From assembly GCF_001426865.1 (NCBI RefSeq), contig NZ_LMFO01000012.1:626172-690171 (forward strand): DNA of 64,000 bases. Direction: 5' to 3'. A model generated the notes under the pieces. That model worked only from the letters and a program-made list of their open reading frames with translations. It ran no database searches and had not been told where the DNA came from. This document shows, in pieces, positions 17,541 to 26,784 of this stretch; within the stretch, counting starts at the first letter, position 1; every line of letters starts with the position of its first letter. The position numbers and the translations under genes are program-made. Source of the DNA: Paenibacillus sp. Root52. GTDB taxonomy: Bacteria > Bacillota > Bacilli > Paenibacillales > Paenibacillaceae.

Positions 17541-18194
17541 TTACGATGTAGCCCCTTTAAGCAATAGCTGACGATACATCACTTCGAACAAAAATTCGAA
17601 GGCCTCTAGATGTCTTTTGGCTTCAAAAGCATCTTTACCCCATGCATAAATACCGTGATTACGCAGCAAGATACCCGGTACTTTGGCATCAAGTACATCT
17701 GGAACCAATTCAGCAATTGAAGGAATATCAGCAAAGTTAGGCAGAATCGGTACACGAATCTCCGCATTTTCCTCCCAAATGTTAAATGCTTTGATCAATT
17801 CGATTCCTTGGATTGGCACTTGGCCATCAGCGCCGAAGAACTCACTAATTAGATTGTTATATACGGTATGTACGTGGAATACCGCGCCGCAACCCGTTAA
17901 GCGGTAGATTTCGCAGTGAATTAGCGTTTCTGCACTAGGCTTCAGGTTTGTTGTTTCAATCGCTTTACCTTGCTTGTCCACGAACAGGAAATCTTCTGGC
18001 GTACGCAGAGATTTATCTTTGCCGGAAGCTGTTACTGCAAAATAAAACTGTTCCGGATCAAAATCACCAACACGCATGGACAAGTTTCCACTTGTACCTG
18101 GGAACCAGTTACGGCTGGCAAACAGTGCTTTAACATCCGCTAGTTCTTCGAGAACTTGACGTTTGTGTTCCAAAGTAATTTTCTCAAACCCCAT
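17541..18194 (-). CDS. mtnB: Methylthioribulose-1-phosphate dehydratase
   Basis: Class II aldolase/adducin-fold zinc enzyme that removes water from methylthioribulose 1-phosphate in methionine salvage. The 217 residues show RNWFPGTSGNLSMRV near the start, AVFHVHTVYNN with two zinc His, and ILLRNHGIYAWGKD with the third. The start ATG at 18194 follows AAGGAG. The gene is 2 bases downstream of mtnX, last in a six-gene run beginning with proB. Neighbours mtnX and mtnW support MtnB over AraD or FucA in this fold family. Confidence 0.93.
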   Translation of the reverse strand: MGFEKITLEHKRQVLEELADVKALFASRNWFPGTSGNLSMRVGDFDPEQFYFAVTASGKDKSLRTPEDFLFVDKQGKAIETTNLKPSAETLIHCEIYRLTGCGAVFHVHTVYNNLISEFFGADGQVPIQGIELIKAFNIWEENAEIRVPILPNFADIPSIAELVPDVLDAKVPGILLRNHGIYAWGKDAFEAKRHLEAFEFLFEVMYRQLLLKGATS

Positions 18195-18196
18195 CT

Positions 18197-18874
18197 TTAC
18201 AGCACTCCTTGTGTTTGCTTCTGTTTCATATCTTCGATGATATCGTAAAAGGTAGTGAATGGCACATGATCGACACCAAGTTCAATACATTTATCCGTTA
18301 AAATAGAACGAGAATAGACCAGATCGGCGATTTTAGCACCTTCAAAATCAGTAAGGCTATCGCCAATCAGAATTCGATTATATTGATCTGCAGGGAAGGT
18401 ACGGATGACTGTAGTTTTGCACATACCGCAGCCATTCTCGCAAGGAGGCTGGCAAGGATGCGGCCATTCAATCCGAATGGTTTCACCCGTAAAATCAGCT
18501 CCGTTACAATACACATGATCCTGCGGGATATCAAATGGTGCGAGCAAGGGTTCGATGAAAAAGTCCATGCCTCCGCTGGTCACATTGAATTCAATGCCTT
18601 CACGGCGTACAAATTCTAGAAATTCGCTGAAGCCTTCACGAATACCGGCTTGTCCAAGCACAAATTCCACAATCTCATTTTTTTGTGAGGAGGGCAGGAG
18701 GGCGAACATTGCCCCAACGCCTTCACGCAACGTTATTTTTTGTTCAATGGTATCTTTCATAATAGCCTCAATACCAGGAGGATTGAATTTTTTCATAATG
18801 GCAACGATATTGTCCGAAAGCGTAATGGTTCCATCAAAATCGCAGAAAATGACGGTTTGTTTATCACTTCTCAT
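18197..18874 (-). CDS. mtnX: 2-hydroxy-3-keto-5-methylthiopentenyl-1-phosphate phosphatase
   Basis: HAD-superfamily phosphatase of methionine salvage, which turns the MtnW product into the acireductone. The 225 residues carry motif I IFCDFDGTITLSD (nucleophile Asp and second Asp), the FNVTSGGMDFFIEP region, a cysteine pair cluster CQPPCENGCGMCK seen in MtnX-type phosphatases, and motif IV ILIGDSLTDFEGAKIADLV. Starts inside the mtnW stop (4-base overlap) and ends 2 bases before mtnB, so translation is coupled. In some bacteria MtnW and MtnX are replaced by the fused MtnC; here the Bacillus two-protein form is used. Confidence 0.93.
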   Translation of the reverse strand: MRSDKQTVIFCDFDGTITLSDNIVAIMKKFNPPGIEAIMKDTIEQKITLREGVGAMFALLPSSQKNEIVEFVLGQAGIREGFSEFLEFVRREGIEFNVTSGGMDFFIEPLLAPFDIPQDHVYCNGADFTGETIRIEWPHPCQPPCENGCGMCKTTVIRTFPADQYNRILIGDSLTDFEGAKIADLVYSRSILTDKCIELGVDHVPFTTFYDIIEDMKQKQTQGVL

Positions 18875-20094
18875 CGTTCACCACCCCATAGATCCAATGC
18901 GCTTTTGAGTTCCGGATGCTCCAATGCATGTTGTGCCAGAGGAATCGAACGCTGCGATGCCTCGATTGCCTGCAAGAATGCACGTCCACCAGCTTCAGTG
19001 CCCATAGGATGTCCATGAATGCCTCCGCCAGCATTTACAATCACATCGGTACCGAAATCCCGCAGAATCAGCGGTACAAGGCCAGGATGTATTCCTGCTG
19101 AAGGAACAGGCATGCTTGCACGCACAGGAAGCTCAGTCGACAACAATTGTTCAGTAATCGCCATATTCTCTTCTTTTGGCATCGTTACTGAGCCATATGG
19201 AGATGGGAACAAGACGATGTCTGCACCCGCAAGTCGCATCAATTGGCCAAGTAAGACGGAAGCAGAGATACCGTAATGTGGAGATGGATACACTGCGCCA
19301 GCAAGGGCTGGATGAGCCATAATTGGCACATTGATATCCGGGTCGCTGCTAAGCTCGTGTAGAACGTCATATCCGTACGCTAATACGTTAAATAACAAGG
19401 CATTAGCTCCGGCGTTAATGGCACGTTCAGCCTGTTTTTTCAGTTGTGAGGTCGAACCGGTCAGATTCGCTGCATATAGCAGTTTCTTTCCAGTTTCTTG
19501 ACGAGCCTGCTCGGCTGCTTTCATACAAACCTCGACTCTTTTTTCAATCGGAGTTAGTTTGTTCTCAAACAGAATTTCATCATCTTTGATGAGATCAACG
19601 CCACCGAGCGCTTGACGGATAAACTGCTCACGTAACTCGTCTGCATCTAGTCCGATAACGGATTTGAAAATACTCATTAACAGCGGACGATCATGTACAC
19701 CAAGCAGATCACGAACACCGTTTAGTCCAAATTTAGGACCAGGGAATGCGCTCAGGAAATTGTCTGAGAAGCCAAGCTGTGTAAGCTTAATGCGCCCATC
19801 CATCGAAATTTTACCAAATACGGTAACAAGCAGAGCCGGAATATCTCGGCTAAAGTTTACATCTGGATATCCAATTGTGATATCAGCATAACGCTCACCA
19901 GGAGACATACCGTTAGGCTCATGCACTTCAACCTTAATGACTTCTCCTAGATGCTTCTGCATCGCTTCGCGTTTGGCCTGTGGTAATTCAGTCCAGCTGC
20001 CAACAGTCATGCCAACGGCAATGGATTCCGCTTTTTTACGAAAATCGGCATGATCGTCATGCAAACGATATGTAGCAGTACACATGTTATTCAT
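18871..20094 (-). CDS. mtnW: 2,3-diketo-5-methylthiopentyl-1-phosphate enolase (RuBisCO-like protein)
   Basis: Form IV RuBisCO-like enolase of methionine salvage. The 407 residues include VGSWTELP near residue 32, TVFGK with Lys 95, the metal-binding KDDE at 170-173 (the Lys expected to be carbamylated), and AHPALAGAVYPSPHYGIS. It lacks carboxylase function by family. The ATG at 20094 lies 7 bases behind GGAAGGAG and overlaps the proC stop by 4 bases (ATGA). This junction directly ties proline and methionine-salvage genes into one transcript. Confidence 0.94.
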   Translation of the reverse strand: MNNMCTATYRLHDDHADFRKKAESIAVGMTVGSWTELPQAKREAMQKHLGEVIKVEVHEPNGMSPGERYADITIGYPDVNFSRDIPALLVTVFGKISMDGRIKLTQLGFSDNFLSAFPGPKFGLNGVRDLLGVHDRPLLMSIFKSVIGLDADELREQFIRQALGGVDLIKDDEILFENKLTPIEKRVEVCMKAAEQARQETGKKLLYAANLTGSTSQLKKQAERAINAGANALLFNVLAYGYDVLHELSSDPDINVPIMAHPALAGAVYPSPHYGISASVLLGQLMRLAGADIVLFPSPYGSVTMPKEENMAITEQLLSTELPVRASMPVPSAGIHPGLVPLILRDFGTDVIVNAGGGIHGHPMGTEAGGRAFLQAIEASQRSIPLAQHALEHPELKSALDLWGGER

Positions 20095-20951
20095 TTAAAA
20101 TCTCCTTCCAAAGCAGCCCCCATTTCCCGTGAGCGCTCAGCACAACGGTTAACGGCTGCAATTACATTTTCAAAGAAGTCGCCTTCGTCGAGCTTCTTCA
20201 GTGCAGCTTGAGTTGCACCTCCAGGAGACGTAACATCACTGCGAAGCTTCATTGGCTCCAGCCCTGTCTGCTGAACCATTCGGGAAGCACCAAGCACCGT
20301 CTGAACGGTTAGATCACGTGACTGTTGACTGGACAAACCGCCTCGAATACCTGCAGCGATCATAGCCTCCATTAGATAGTATACATAAGCCGGTCCACTT
20401 CCCGAAATCCCTGTAAGAATCTCTAACTTATCTTCAGGCACAATGGTCACGATCCCGACAGCTTCAAACATGGTCATAACAGTGCTACGCTGGTCGTCTG
20501 TTATTTCGGCCGAGAAGGCAAGGCCTGTAGCGCCAAGTCCAATTGTACTTGATGTATTTGGCATTGTACGAGCGATAGGCTGTTTACGACCGAGCAGCGT
20601 TTGCATCGTACGTATAGACAATCCGGCAATGACGGATACGATCAGTTGATCTGGTGATAAAAGGGGACCCAATTCCCGCAGAGCAGCAGCGGCATCCTTT
20701 GGTTTCATGGCCAATACAATAACGGATGAACCCGAGAGAATCTCCTGGGATTGTGCCGCAGTTCCGGTATGAACCGCGTAACGGCTGCTGAGTTCCTCCT
20801 GACGTTTCTGGTTGCTGCGGTTCAGCATCGTAATATCCTGTGGACGTACGACAAGGCGGGAGATTAATCCGCGTACGATTGCTTCGGCCATCGCACCTGC
20901 TCCGTGGAAAGTGATTTTCTGTTGTAATAACGTCTGTTGTTCTTGACTCAT
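20091..20951 (-). CDS. proC: Pyrroline-5-carboxylate reductase
   Basis: Last step of proline synthesis: NAD(P)H reduction of pyrroline-5-carboxylate. The 286 residues start with the Rossmann segment ITFHGAGAMAEAIVRGL, then VIVLAMKPKD, RTMPNTSSTIGLG and the signature SGSGPAYVYYLMEAM, ending in the helical dimer domain with VTSPGGATQAAL. The ATG at 20951 follows TAGGAGG. The gene is 34 bases downstream of proA and overlaps mtnW. Confidence 0.96.
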   Translation of the reverse strand: MSQEQQTLLQQKITFHGAGAMAEAIVRGLISRLVVRPQDITMLNRSNQKRQEELSSRYAVHTGTAAQSQEILSGSSVIVLAMKPKDAAAALRELGPLLSPDQLIVSVIAGLSIRTMQTLLGRKQPIARTMPNTSSTIGLGATGLAFSAEITDDQRSTVMTMFEAVGIVTIVPEDKLEILTGISGSGPAYVYYLMEAMIAAGIRGGLSSQQSRDLTVQTVLGASRMVQQTGLEPMKLRSDVTSPGGATQAALKKLDEGDFFENVIAAVNRCAERSREMGAALEGDFK

Positions 20952-20985
20952 GATTATCGTCCTCCTAAATAACTAAACTGCGAAC

Positions 20986-22233
20986 TTATTGACGGATCTG
21001 ACCATCGCCAGTAATGCGATATTTGGTTGATGTAAGTGCAGGTAATCCCATTGGACCACGTGCATGTAACTTTTGAGTACTGATGCCTATTTCGGCTCCA
21101 TAACCAAACTCGAAGCCGTCTGTGAAACGGGTAGAAGCATTATGATACACGGCTGCTGCATCAACATCATGCAAGAAACGCTCAGCGTTTTCTGTATTCG
21201 CCGTTACGATACATTCGGAATGCTTGGTGCCGTATTGTGCAATGTGCTGCATGGCTTCCTCCAGGCCGGATACAACCCGGATATTCAAAATGTAGTCGTT
21301 ATACTCTGTCGCATAGTCTTCTTCGCTAACTGGTTGGGCAGAAGGGACAATACGTCGCACAGTATCGCAACCTTTTAATAGCACGTTTAGCTCTCGGAAT
21401 TGTTCCGCAACGGTTGCAAGATGTTGCTCTGCGAAAGCAGCGTGTACTAATAGAGTTTCCATAGAGTTACATACGGATGGACGTTGCGCTTTGGCATTAA
21501 TTGCAATCTCTGCTGCCATTACCGGGTCGGCAGATTCATCCACATAGGTATGGCAGATGCCTGCACCTGTTTCAATGACTGGTACTGTCGCATTCGCAAC
21601 TACATTTTGTATGAGTGAAGCTCCGCCGCGAGGAATAATGACATCTAGCAATCCATTCAGTTTAAGCATCTCGTCCACAGACGAACGATTGGCATCTTCC
21701 ACAAGCTGTAGGGCGTCTGGAGGTAAATCTGTCTTTGCCAATGCCTCGTGTAATACCTCTACAATTTTGCGATTGGAGGAGAGGGCAGATGATCCGCCGC
21801 GCAGTAGAACTGCATTGCCAGTCTTGAGGCATAACCCTGCAGCATCTACTGTAACATTAGGTCGTGCTTCATAGATAATACCAATGAGCCCGATCGGTAC
21901 TCTTAACTTCTGAATGTGCAAACCATCTGGACGCGTAAAGGTTTCAAGAACTTCACCCACAGGGTCTGGCAGATCCACGATCTGACGAAGTCCCTCTGCG
22001 ATTCCCGCAATTCGTTCTTGATTTAACGCTAACCGGTCAAGCATAGATTCTGGCGTTCCTTGTTGTCTACCGCGCTCCAGATCTTCACCATTTGCAGTAA
22101 TAATGATATCTGACTTCTCCAGGAGAGCATCTGCCATGGCAAGGAGAGCTTTATTTTTCTGATCTGTAGTCAGTCGGTTCAATTGTGGAACTGCGGCTTG
22201 TGCCTGAATGGCTTTTTGTCTCACTTCACTCAT
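20986..22233 (-). CDS. proA: Gamma-glutamyl phosphate reductase
   Basis: Reduces gamma-glutamyl phosphate to glutamate semialdehyde with NADPH, second step of proline synthesis. It is an aldehyde-dehydrogenase-fold protein of 415 residues with LRVPIGLIGIIYEARPNVTV, GNAVLLRGGSSALSSN, the catalytic Cys in QRPSVCNSMETLLVH, and the C-terminal GFEFGYGAEIGISTQKLHA. The ATG at 22233 follows GGGAGGA. Lies 67 bases downstream of proB. Confidence 0.97.
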   Translation of the reverse strand: MSEVRQKAIQAQAAVPQLNRLTTDQKNKALLAMADALLEKSDIIITANGEDLERGRQQGTPESMLDRLALNQERIAGIAEGLRQIVDLPDPVGEVLETFTRPDGLHIQKLRVPIGLIGIIYEARPNVTVDAAGLCLKTGNAVLLRGGSSALSSNRKIVEVLHEALAKTDLPPDALQLVEDANRSSVDEMLKLNGLLDVIIPRGGASLIQNVVANATVPVIETGAGICHTYVDESADPVMAAEIAINAKAQRPSVCNSMETLLVHAAFAEQHLATVAEQFRELNVLLKGCDTVRRIVPSAQPVSEEDYATEYNDYILNIRVVSGLEEAMQHIAQYGTKHSECIVTANTENAERFLHDVDAAAVYHNASTRFTDGFEFGYGAEIGISTQKLHARGPMGLPALTSTKYRITGDGQIRQ

Positions 22234-22300
22234 TGTTGTATTCCTCCCATTTTCTCTGATTCGTATGAAAAATAAATCAACCTAAGCCTGTTGCCCAGCC

Positions 22301-23404
22301 TTATTTCAAAGTAATCCATTCATCCCGATGGATAACCTCAAGTCGATGAATGCTATTTAATGTTTTGATAACCTCACCACTAGGTAGTCCTGCGATAAGT
22401 CGCAGTTGGTCATCATCGTAATTTACAATCCCACGGCCAAGCAGTGTATCATCGGGTCCAAGGACTTCGACGACATCACCGGCATGAAAGGTGCCAAGCA
22501 CCCGCCGAACACCGACGGGGAGAAGACTATGTCCGCCATGCACGAGAGCTTCCTCTGCACCAGCGTCTACAACGACGGTTCCAAGCGGAGTAGACATGAA
22601 GCCAAGCCATTGTTTCTTACGGGATAGAGAAGCAAGCTTGGTTTCGAAATAGGTTCCTTTACCTGTGCCCTCCACAGCTTGGAGCATATCACCAGGCTCA
22701 TTCACACGGCCAACAAAGACAGGTACGCCTCCACGTGTTGCTACTTTGGCTGCATCCACCTTAGAGCGCATACCCCCGGTACCCACAGATGATCCGGAAC
22801 CTCCTGCAAAGGCATAAATCTCGGCTGTTATTTCTGTAATCCGATCGTATCGTGTAGCAGAAGGATCTTTGCGTGGATCTGCGGTGTAGAGGCCGTTGGT
22901 ATCCGTCAGGATAACCAAGTGTTGCGCCTTCACTAGATTCGCGACCAGAGCAGACAATAGATCATTATCTCCAAATTTGAGCTCATCGACAGATACCGTA
23001 TCATTCTCATTAAAGATCGGAATAACACCTTGTTTCAGCAATTCCTCGACGGTCATCCCCGCGTTACCCATCCGTTTTCTGCTATGAAAATCGGTTCGAG
23101 TCAGAAGGATTTGTGCCGTAGTAACGCGGTGCGCCGCAAAAGCCTGTTGATATGCTTGCATCAGCAATGCCTGCCCAACAGCCGCCGCTGCTTGTTTCTC
23201 ATGGAGCAATTTAGGGCGGTGCACGTATCCGATCTCTCGGAATCCTGCGGCAACAGCGCCTGATGTGACGAGAAGCACTTCATGACCATTTTGCATTAAC
23301 GCAGCAATTTCTCCAGCAAAAAAAGCAATGGAGTCGCGGTCGAGTCCGCCTTCTTCCGTAGTAAGCGAGCTACTACCAATCTTAACAACTATACGTGAGG
23401 ACAT
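22301..23404 (-). CDS. proB: Glutamate 5-kinase
   Basis: Phosphorylates glutamate, the committed step of proline synthesis, and is normally inhibited by proline. The 367 residues hold an amino-acid kinase domain (VVKIGSSSLTTEEGGLDRD, LLVTSGAVAAGF, PIFNENDTVSVDELKFGDND, GTGGMRSKVDAAK) and a C-terminal PUA domain from about residue 280 (GTFHAGDVVEVLGPDDTLLG), the long two-domain form. Start at ATG 23404 behind AAGGAAG. Preceded by a repeat element and a proline-type T-box leader, so expression should rise when charged tRNA-Pro is scarce. Confidence 0.97.
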   Translation of the reverse strand: MSSRIVVKIGSSSLTTEEGGLDRDSIAFFAGEIAALMQNGHEVLLVTSGAVAAGFREIGYVHRPKLLHEKQAAAAVGQALLMQAYQQAFAAHRVTTAQILLTRTDFHSRKRMGNAGMTVEELLKQGVIPIFNENDTVSVDELKFGDNDLLSALVANLVKAQHLVILTDTNGLYTADPRKDPSATRYDRITEITAEIYAFAGGSGSSVGTGGMRSKVDAAKVATRGGVPVFVGRVNEPGDMLQAVEGTGKGTYFETKLASLSRKKQWLGFMSTPLGTVVVDAGAEEALVHGGHSLLPVGVRRVLGTFHAGDVVEVLGPDDTLLGRGIVNYDDDQLRLIAGLPSGEVIKTLNSIHRLEVIHRDEWITLK

Positions 23405-23448
23405 GCTTTCACTTCCTTAAACATAATGAATGACTCGTTACAGAACAA

Positions 23449-23539
23449 TGTTCAAAAAGTATCGTTTTCAGAGCCTATAGAAGACTCGTGAAGCCGCAGT
23501 CATGCATCGTCATGCAATGCGAATTTCTGAACAACCTCT
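23449..23539. repeat. Copy A of a dispersed intergenic repeat with inverted ends
   Basis: Begins TGTTCAAAAAGT (23449-23460) and ends GAACAACCTCT (23529-23539), about 91 bases, lying between the T-box terminator and proB. A second segment with matching ends and nearly equal length is at 42206-42297, and an end-type fragment is at 28422-28446. Confidence 0.5.
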
Positions 23540-23561
23540 TAAAGGAAAATCTATACAGGTA

Positions 23562-23895
23562 CAAAAAAACTCCCGCCCTTTTTGTTATAAAAAGGACGAA
23601 AGTTTGTTACTTCCGCGGTACCACCTTTATTGATGAGTATATCATCCGGCTTAATGCCCTGTAACAGAAGGCACTGTCCTGTTCATATCGTGTTTGTTCA
23701 AAAAGTTCACCAGTTTCATCCCATCTTATCGATAGCCCAAACGGTATATTTGAACACGCATATATAAAAACAGGCCGCTCAGGGGTAGGTTTCGGAGAGA
23801 AGTCACGGTAAATTCTTGCAGCCTCATGGAATTTACTCTCTGTGCGTGTCTTGTTCCTCTCGTACTGGTCCCGTCATCACGTTTCGTTCAATATT
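23562..23895 (-). promoter_or_regulatory. T-box riboswitch (tRNA-Pro) controlling proBAC-mtnWXB
   Basis: On the minus strand the T-box sequence GGTGGTACCGCGG lies at 23625-23613, followed by a terminator (AACTTTCGTCCTTTTT / AAAAAGGGCGGGAGTT, then TTTTTTT) at 23605-23562. Upstream is a Stem I region with the GAGAGG and CACAGAGAG arms and a distal loop near 23835-23815. The specifier side reads GAAA-CCT-ACC, giving codon CCU (proline) at 23789-23787. This codon choice agrees with the downstream proBAC genes. T-boxes bind uncharged tRNA and then favour the antiterminator. Boundaries are approximate. Confidence 0.93.
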
Positions 23896-24031
23896 TCTCT
23901 ATAACATACCATGGAAACTCCGCAGATGCAAAGGGATATACAGCCTCTAATGCTCCCCATTTCTAGCTTCTTTTCATCTTCTCGGACTGAGAAGCGATCA
24001 ATCTCAAGACAAACGATAAAAGCTACGATTA

Positions 24032-25240
24032 TTACTTAAATAAGTTGAGCTTACCAATGCGCTCTACAGCTTCTCGTAACCGTGTCTCATCACTTAATAG
24101 CCCAGCACGAACATAACCTTCGCCATGCGTACCAAAACCAATTCCAGGAGCTACAGCAACCTTGGCTTCTCGTAAGAGTAGGTCAGCAAAAGCAGCAGAT
24201 GTGAAACCTTCAGGCACAGGTAGCCAACTGAAGAATGAACCACCTGGCTTGGCAGCCTGCCAACCGATATGCTCAAGTGCATCATAAAACGCATTGCGAC
24301 GAGATTCATACCGTGCCACTAGATCTGTGACACATTGCTGAGAGGAGGTCAATGCTGCTGAAGCAGCTGATTGAATACCACCGAACAGACTGACATAAAT
24401 GTGATCTTGCAATAGATTGATTTTCGAGATAATGTCCGCATTCCCAAGGGCGAAACCTACACGCCATCCAGCCATATTATACGTTTTGGATAGGGTGTAG
24501 AATTCAATTCCGACTTCCTTAGCACCTGGTGCTTGGAGGAAGCTCACAGGGCGGTGCCCATCGTATCCGATTGCACCATAGGCAAAGTCACTAGCTACAA
24601 CAATCTGATTCTGAACAGCAAATTCCACTGTATCTTCATAGAAAGAAAGAGGAGCTGTGGCAGATGTCGGGTTGTTCGGATAGTTCAGATACATTAGCTT
24701 AGCCTTCGCTTTGTCCTCAGCAGAGATTGCTTCGTAGTCAGGCAAAAAAGCATTGGACTCCAGTAGTGGCATAAAATGCATATGTGCTTTGGCAAGAGCT
24801 ACCCCAGACCAATAATCCGGGTAGCCTGGATCTGGAACCAAGCATACGTCACCTGGATTAAGTAACACTTGCGGTAATTGAACGAGACCCGTTTTGCCAC
24901 CAAATAGAATTGCAACTTCTGTGTCTGGATCAAGATCAACATCGTAATCTTCCTTATATCGCTTCGCAATCGCTTCCTTCAAGAAGGCATATCCACTGAA
25001 TGGTGAGTATTTGTGATAGAGCGGGTTTTCAGCCGAGTCCTGCAACGTTTTTACGATATGAGGTGGCGTTGGTGTATCGGGATTGCCTTGTCCAAGATTA
25101 ATGACATCATGTCCAGCGTTAATTTCGCGATTCACATTCTGCACAAGACTTGCGAAGAACTGTGTAGGCAACTGTGTCATTACATCAGATGTAGGTATCG
25201 TAAAGGCTGAACGACCTGAATTATGCTGTGAATTCGTCAT
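24032..25240 (-). CDS. mtnE: Class I/II aminotransferase, probably MtnE of methionine salvage
   Basis: PLP enzyme of about 402 residues. It has VINLGQGNPDTPTPPHIV, VPDPGYPDYWSGV, YLNYPNNPT, the PLP-lysine segment EFYTLSKTYNMAGWRVGFA and AVAPGIGFGTHGEGYVRAGL. The overall pattern is close to what I remember of B. subtilis MtnE (YkrV), which transaminates 2-oxo-4-methylthiobutyrate to methionine. The position upstream of mtnWXB supports this. Start taken as ATG 25240, 10 bases behind CGGAG; an upstream GTG (25252) and ATG (25249) are in frame. No SAM riboswitch is visible upstream. It could instead be annotated as LL-diaminopimelate-type aminotransferase. Confidence 0.8.
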   Translation of the reverse strand: MTNSQHNSGRSAFTIPTSDVMTQLPTQFFASLVQNVNREINAGHDVINLGQGNPDTPTPPHIVKTLQDSAENPLYHKYSPFSGYAFLKEAIAKRYKEDYDVDLDPDTEVAILFGGKTGLVQLPQVLLNPGDVCLVPDPGYPDYWSGVALAKAHMHFMPLLESNAFLPDYEAISAEDKAKAKLMYLNYPNNPTSATAPLSFYEDTVEFAVQNQIVVASDFAYGAIGYDGHRPVSFLQAPGAKEVGIEFYTLSKTYNMAGWRVGFALGNADIISKINLLQDHIYVSLFGGIQSAASAALTSSQQCVTDLVARYESRRNAFYDALEHIGWQAAKPGGSFFSWLPVPEGFTSAAFADLLLREAKVAVAPGIGFGTHGEGYVRAGLLSDETRLREAVERIGKLNLFK

Positions 25241-25401
25241 TAGTATCATCACTCCGGTTATTTAAAAATGGAAATAAGTATTCATTAATTTATCACGTCA
25301 ATCCCGAGCTGTATAGAGGGAAAAGAGCACTGATGTTTCCTAACTACGTGGATGTTTCGGGTTTTTGTACAAAACGAAAAGTAGAAAATTACGTTTGTCC
25401 A

Positions 25402-25457
25402 TTGAGCATAAACGATGATTTGTTTTATGATACAAATCGATAATGATAATCAATATC
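25402..25457 (+). promoter_or_regulatory. Promoter with Fur box for the siderophore-binding lipoprotein gene
   Basis: TTGAGC (25402-25407), 18-base spacer, TATGAT (25426-25431). Just downstream, 25439-25457 reads as a Fur box matching 18 of 19 positions of the GATAATGATAATCATTATC consensus. Repression with iron is expected. Confidence 0.8.
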
Positions 25458-25526
25458 ATTGATAAGATCGATTTTTCTTTTACAGAGAAATAAAGTACAT
25501 GAAGAGATCTAGGGGGAGAAATAGGA

Positions 25527-26546
25527 ATGAAAAAAGGTATACGAAATACGGCAGTTCTATTGACGCTAACGTGGTTATCCATGCTTCTACTTGCTTGTGG
25601 CAACGAGGCATCGACTTCTACAGCCAATTCTACAGAACAGTCTAGCACAGCCAGTGAGGCACAGTCCGGTACAACAACAGAGAATGATCAAGCAGCGACT
25701 TCAGCTAGTAACGAAGAAGCTCAAACTCGGATATTTAAAGATTGGACAGGCCATGAGGTAGAAATTCCAGTAACACCTAAACGAGTGATTTACCATGGTG
25801 AGGTTACGGGAGATCTTCTGGCGCTCGGCGTGGTACCCGTGGGCATACTTCGTCAAGAAGGAACCGTGTATGATGATCAAGTCATAGAAGCTGAGGACGT
25901 GGGATTCCCGATCAGCGTAGAGAAGTCTCTCTCGCTTAACCCGGATCTAATTATTTTCTCCAACAGTGATGAGAACCAGTATGAGGCAATCTCTAAGGTA
26001 GCACCAACAGTGACATTTGATTCGTTTGCAACGATTGAAGATAGAATGCGTACATTAGGTGATATGTTGAATAAAAAGGAAGAAGCTGAAGCGTGGATCA
26101 CAGCCCATCAGCAATCGACAGAAGCGATGTGGCAGCAACTTCATGAGAATGGATTGAAAGCCGATGAGACCGCGTCGGTGTTCACGATGTATCCGGGCAA
26201 TCGATTGTTCGTCATGGCGGGTGCAGGATTACCTCAATTGTTGTATGGGTCAGGTGGAATGAAGCCAACAGCAGAAATCCAGAAGGTATTGGATGAAGGG
26301 TTAGGCTTCGCTGAGATTTCAACAGAGAAACTGCCAGAATTCGCAGGTGATCGAATCTTTATCTTAAATCCTGTACCAGAGGAAGCGAAACAATCAACCA
26401 AAGAACTGCTTGATAGCTCAGTGTGGAAGAACCTGCCTGCGGTGAAGGCAGGTCACGTATACCAATTTGATATTGTCAAAGCTTCAAGTGATGCGGTATC
26501 TAGAGAGTGGCTTTTGGAAGAACTTCCTAAACAGATCACGCCATAA
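25527..26546 (+). CDS. Iron-siderophore ABC transporter substrate-binding lipoprotein
   Basis: A 339-residue FecB/FhuD-family binding protein. The signal peptide ends in lipobox LLLACGNEA, so Cys is lipidated and the protein is held outside the membrane. A Ser/Thr-rich linker (residues 25-65) precedes the binding domain: GHEVEIPVTPKRVIYHGEVT, SLNPDLIIFSNSDENQYEAI, GDRIFILNPV. Fur box upstream and a terminator downstream. It is an orphan: no permease or ATPase lies nearby. The next gene, an AraC regulator, carries a C-terminal domain clearly similar to this protein. Substrate is probably a hydroxamate or catecholate siderophore; type not determined. Confidence 0.92.
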   Translation: MKKGIRNTAVLLTLTWLSMLLLACGNEASTSTANSTEQSSTASEAQSGTTTENDQAATSASNEEAQTRIFKDWTGHEVEIPVTPKRVIYHGEVTGDLLALGVVPVGILRQEGTVYDDQVIEAEDVGFPISVEKSLSLNPDLIIFSNSDENQYEAISKVAPTVTFDSFATIEDRMRTLGDMLNKKEEAEAWITAHQQSTEAMWQQLHENGLKADETASVFTMYPGNRLFVMAGAGLPQLLYGSGGMKPTAEIQKVLDEGLGFAEISTEKLPEFAGDRIFILNPVPEEAKQSTKELLDSSVWKNLPAVKAGHVYQFDIVKASSDAVSREWLLEELPKQITP

Positions 26547-26621
26547 GATGCGGAAACAGCTCTAATATAATATCAAGGTACGAAATACTGCCAAATCAAT
26601 AGTTGTGATTACTCACACATG

Positions 26622-26658
26622 AAGAACATTCAATATTTTTGTTGATATGTTCTTTTTG
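26622..26658 (+). terminator. Terminator after the first siderophore-binding protein gene
   Basis: AAGAACAT pairs with ATGTTCTT, with inner A/T pairing, then TTTTTG. Confidence 0.7.
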
Positions 26659-26725
26659 TTGTATGGATCCATGCAATATTCTGGATAAGTGTGCATACCT
26701 ACGATATAATCAAAAGTATATGAAG

Positions 26726-26740
26726 TGATAATTATTCTCA
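26726..26740. promoter_or_regulatory. Weak Fur box before the Btr-like regulator
   Basis: TGATAATTATTCTCA is a 7-1-7 type site with one mismatch, about 45 bases before the likely start. Longer-consensus match is modest. Confidence 0.5.
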
Positions 26741-26784
26741 ATATAGGTGAATGAACTATGTATATAAATGATGAGGTGAACCTA

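Noticed and set aside
25241..25526. SAM (S-box) riboswitch before mtnE
   Set aside because: Searched on the minus strand; the conserved core segments and a following terminator are not there.
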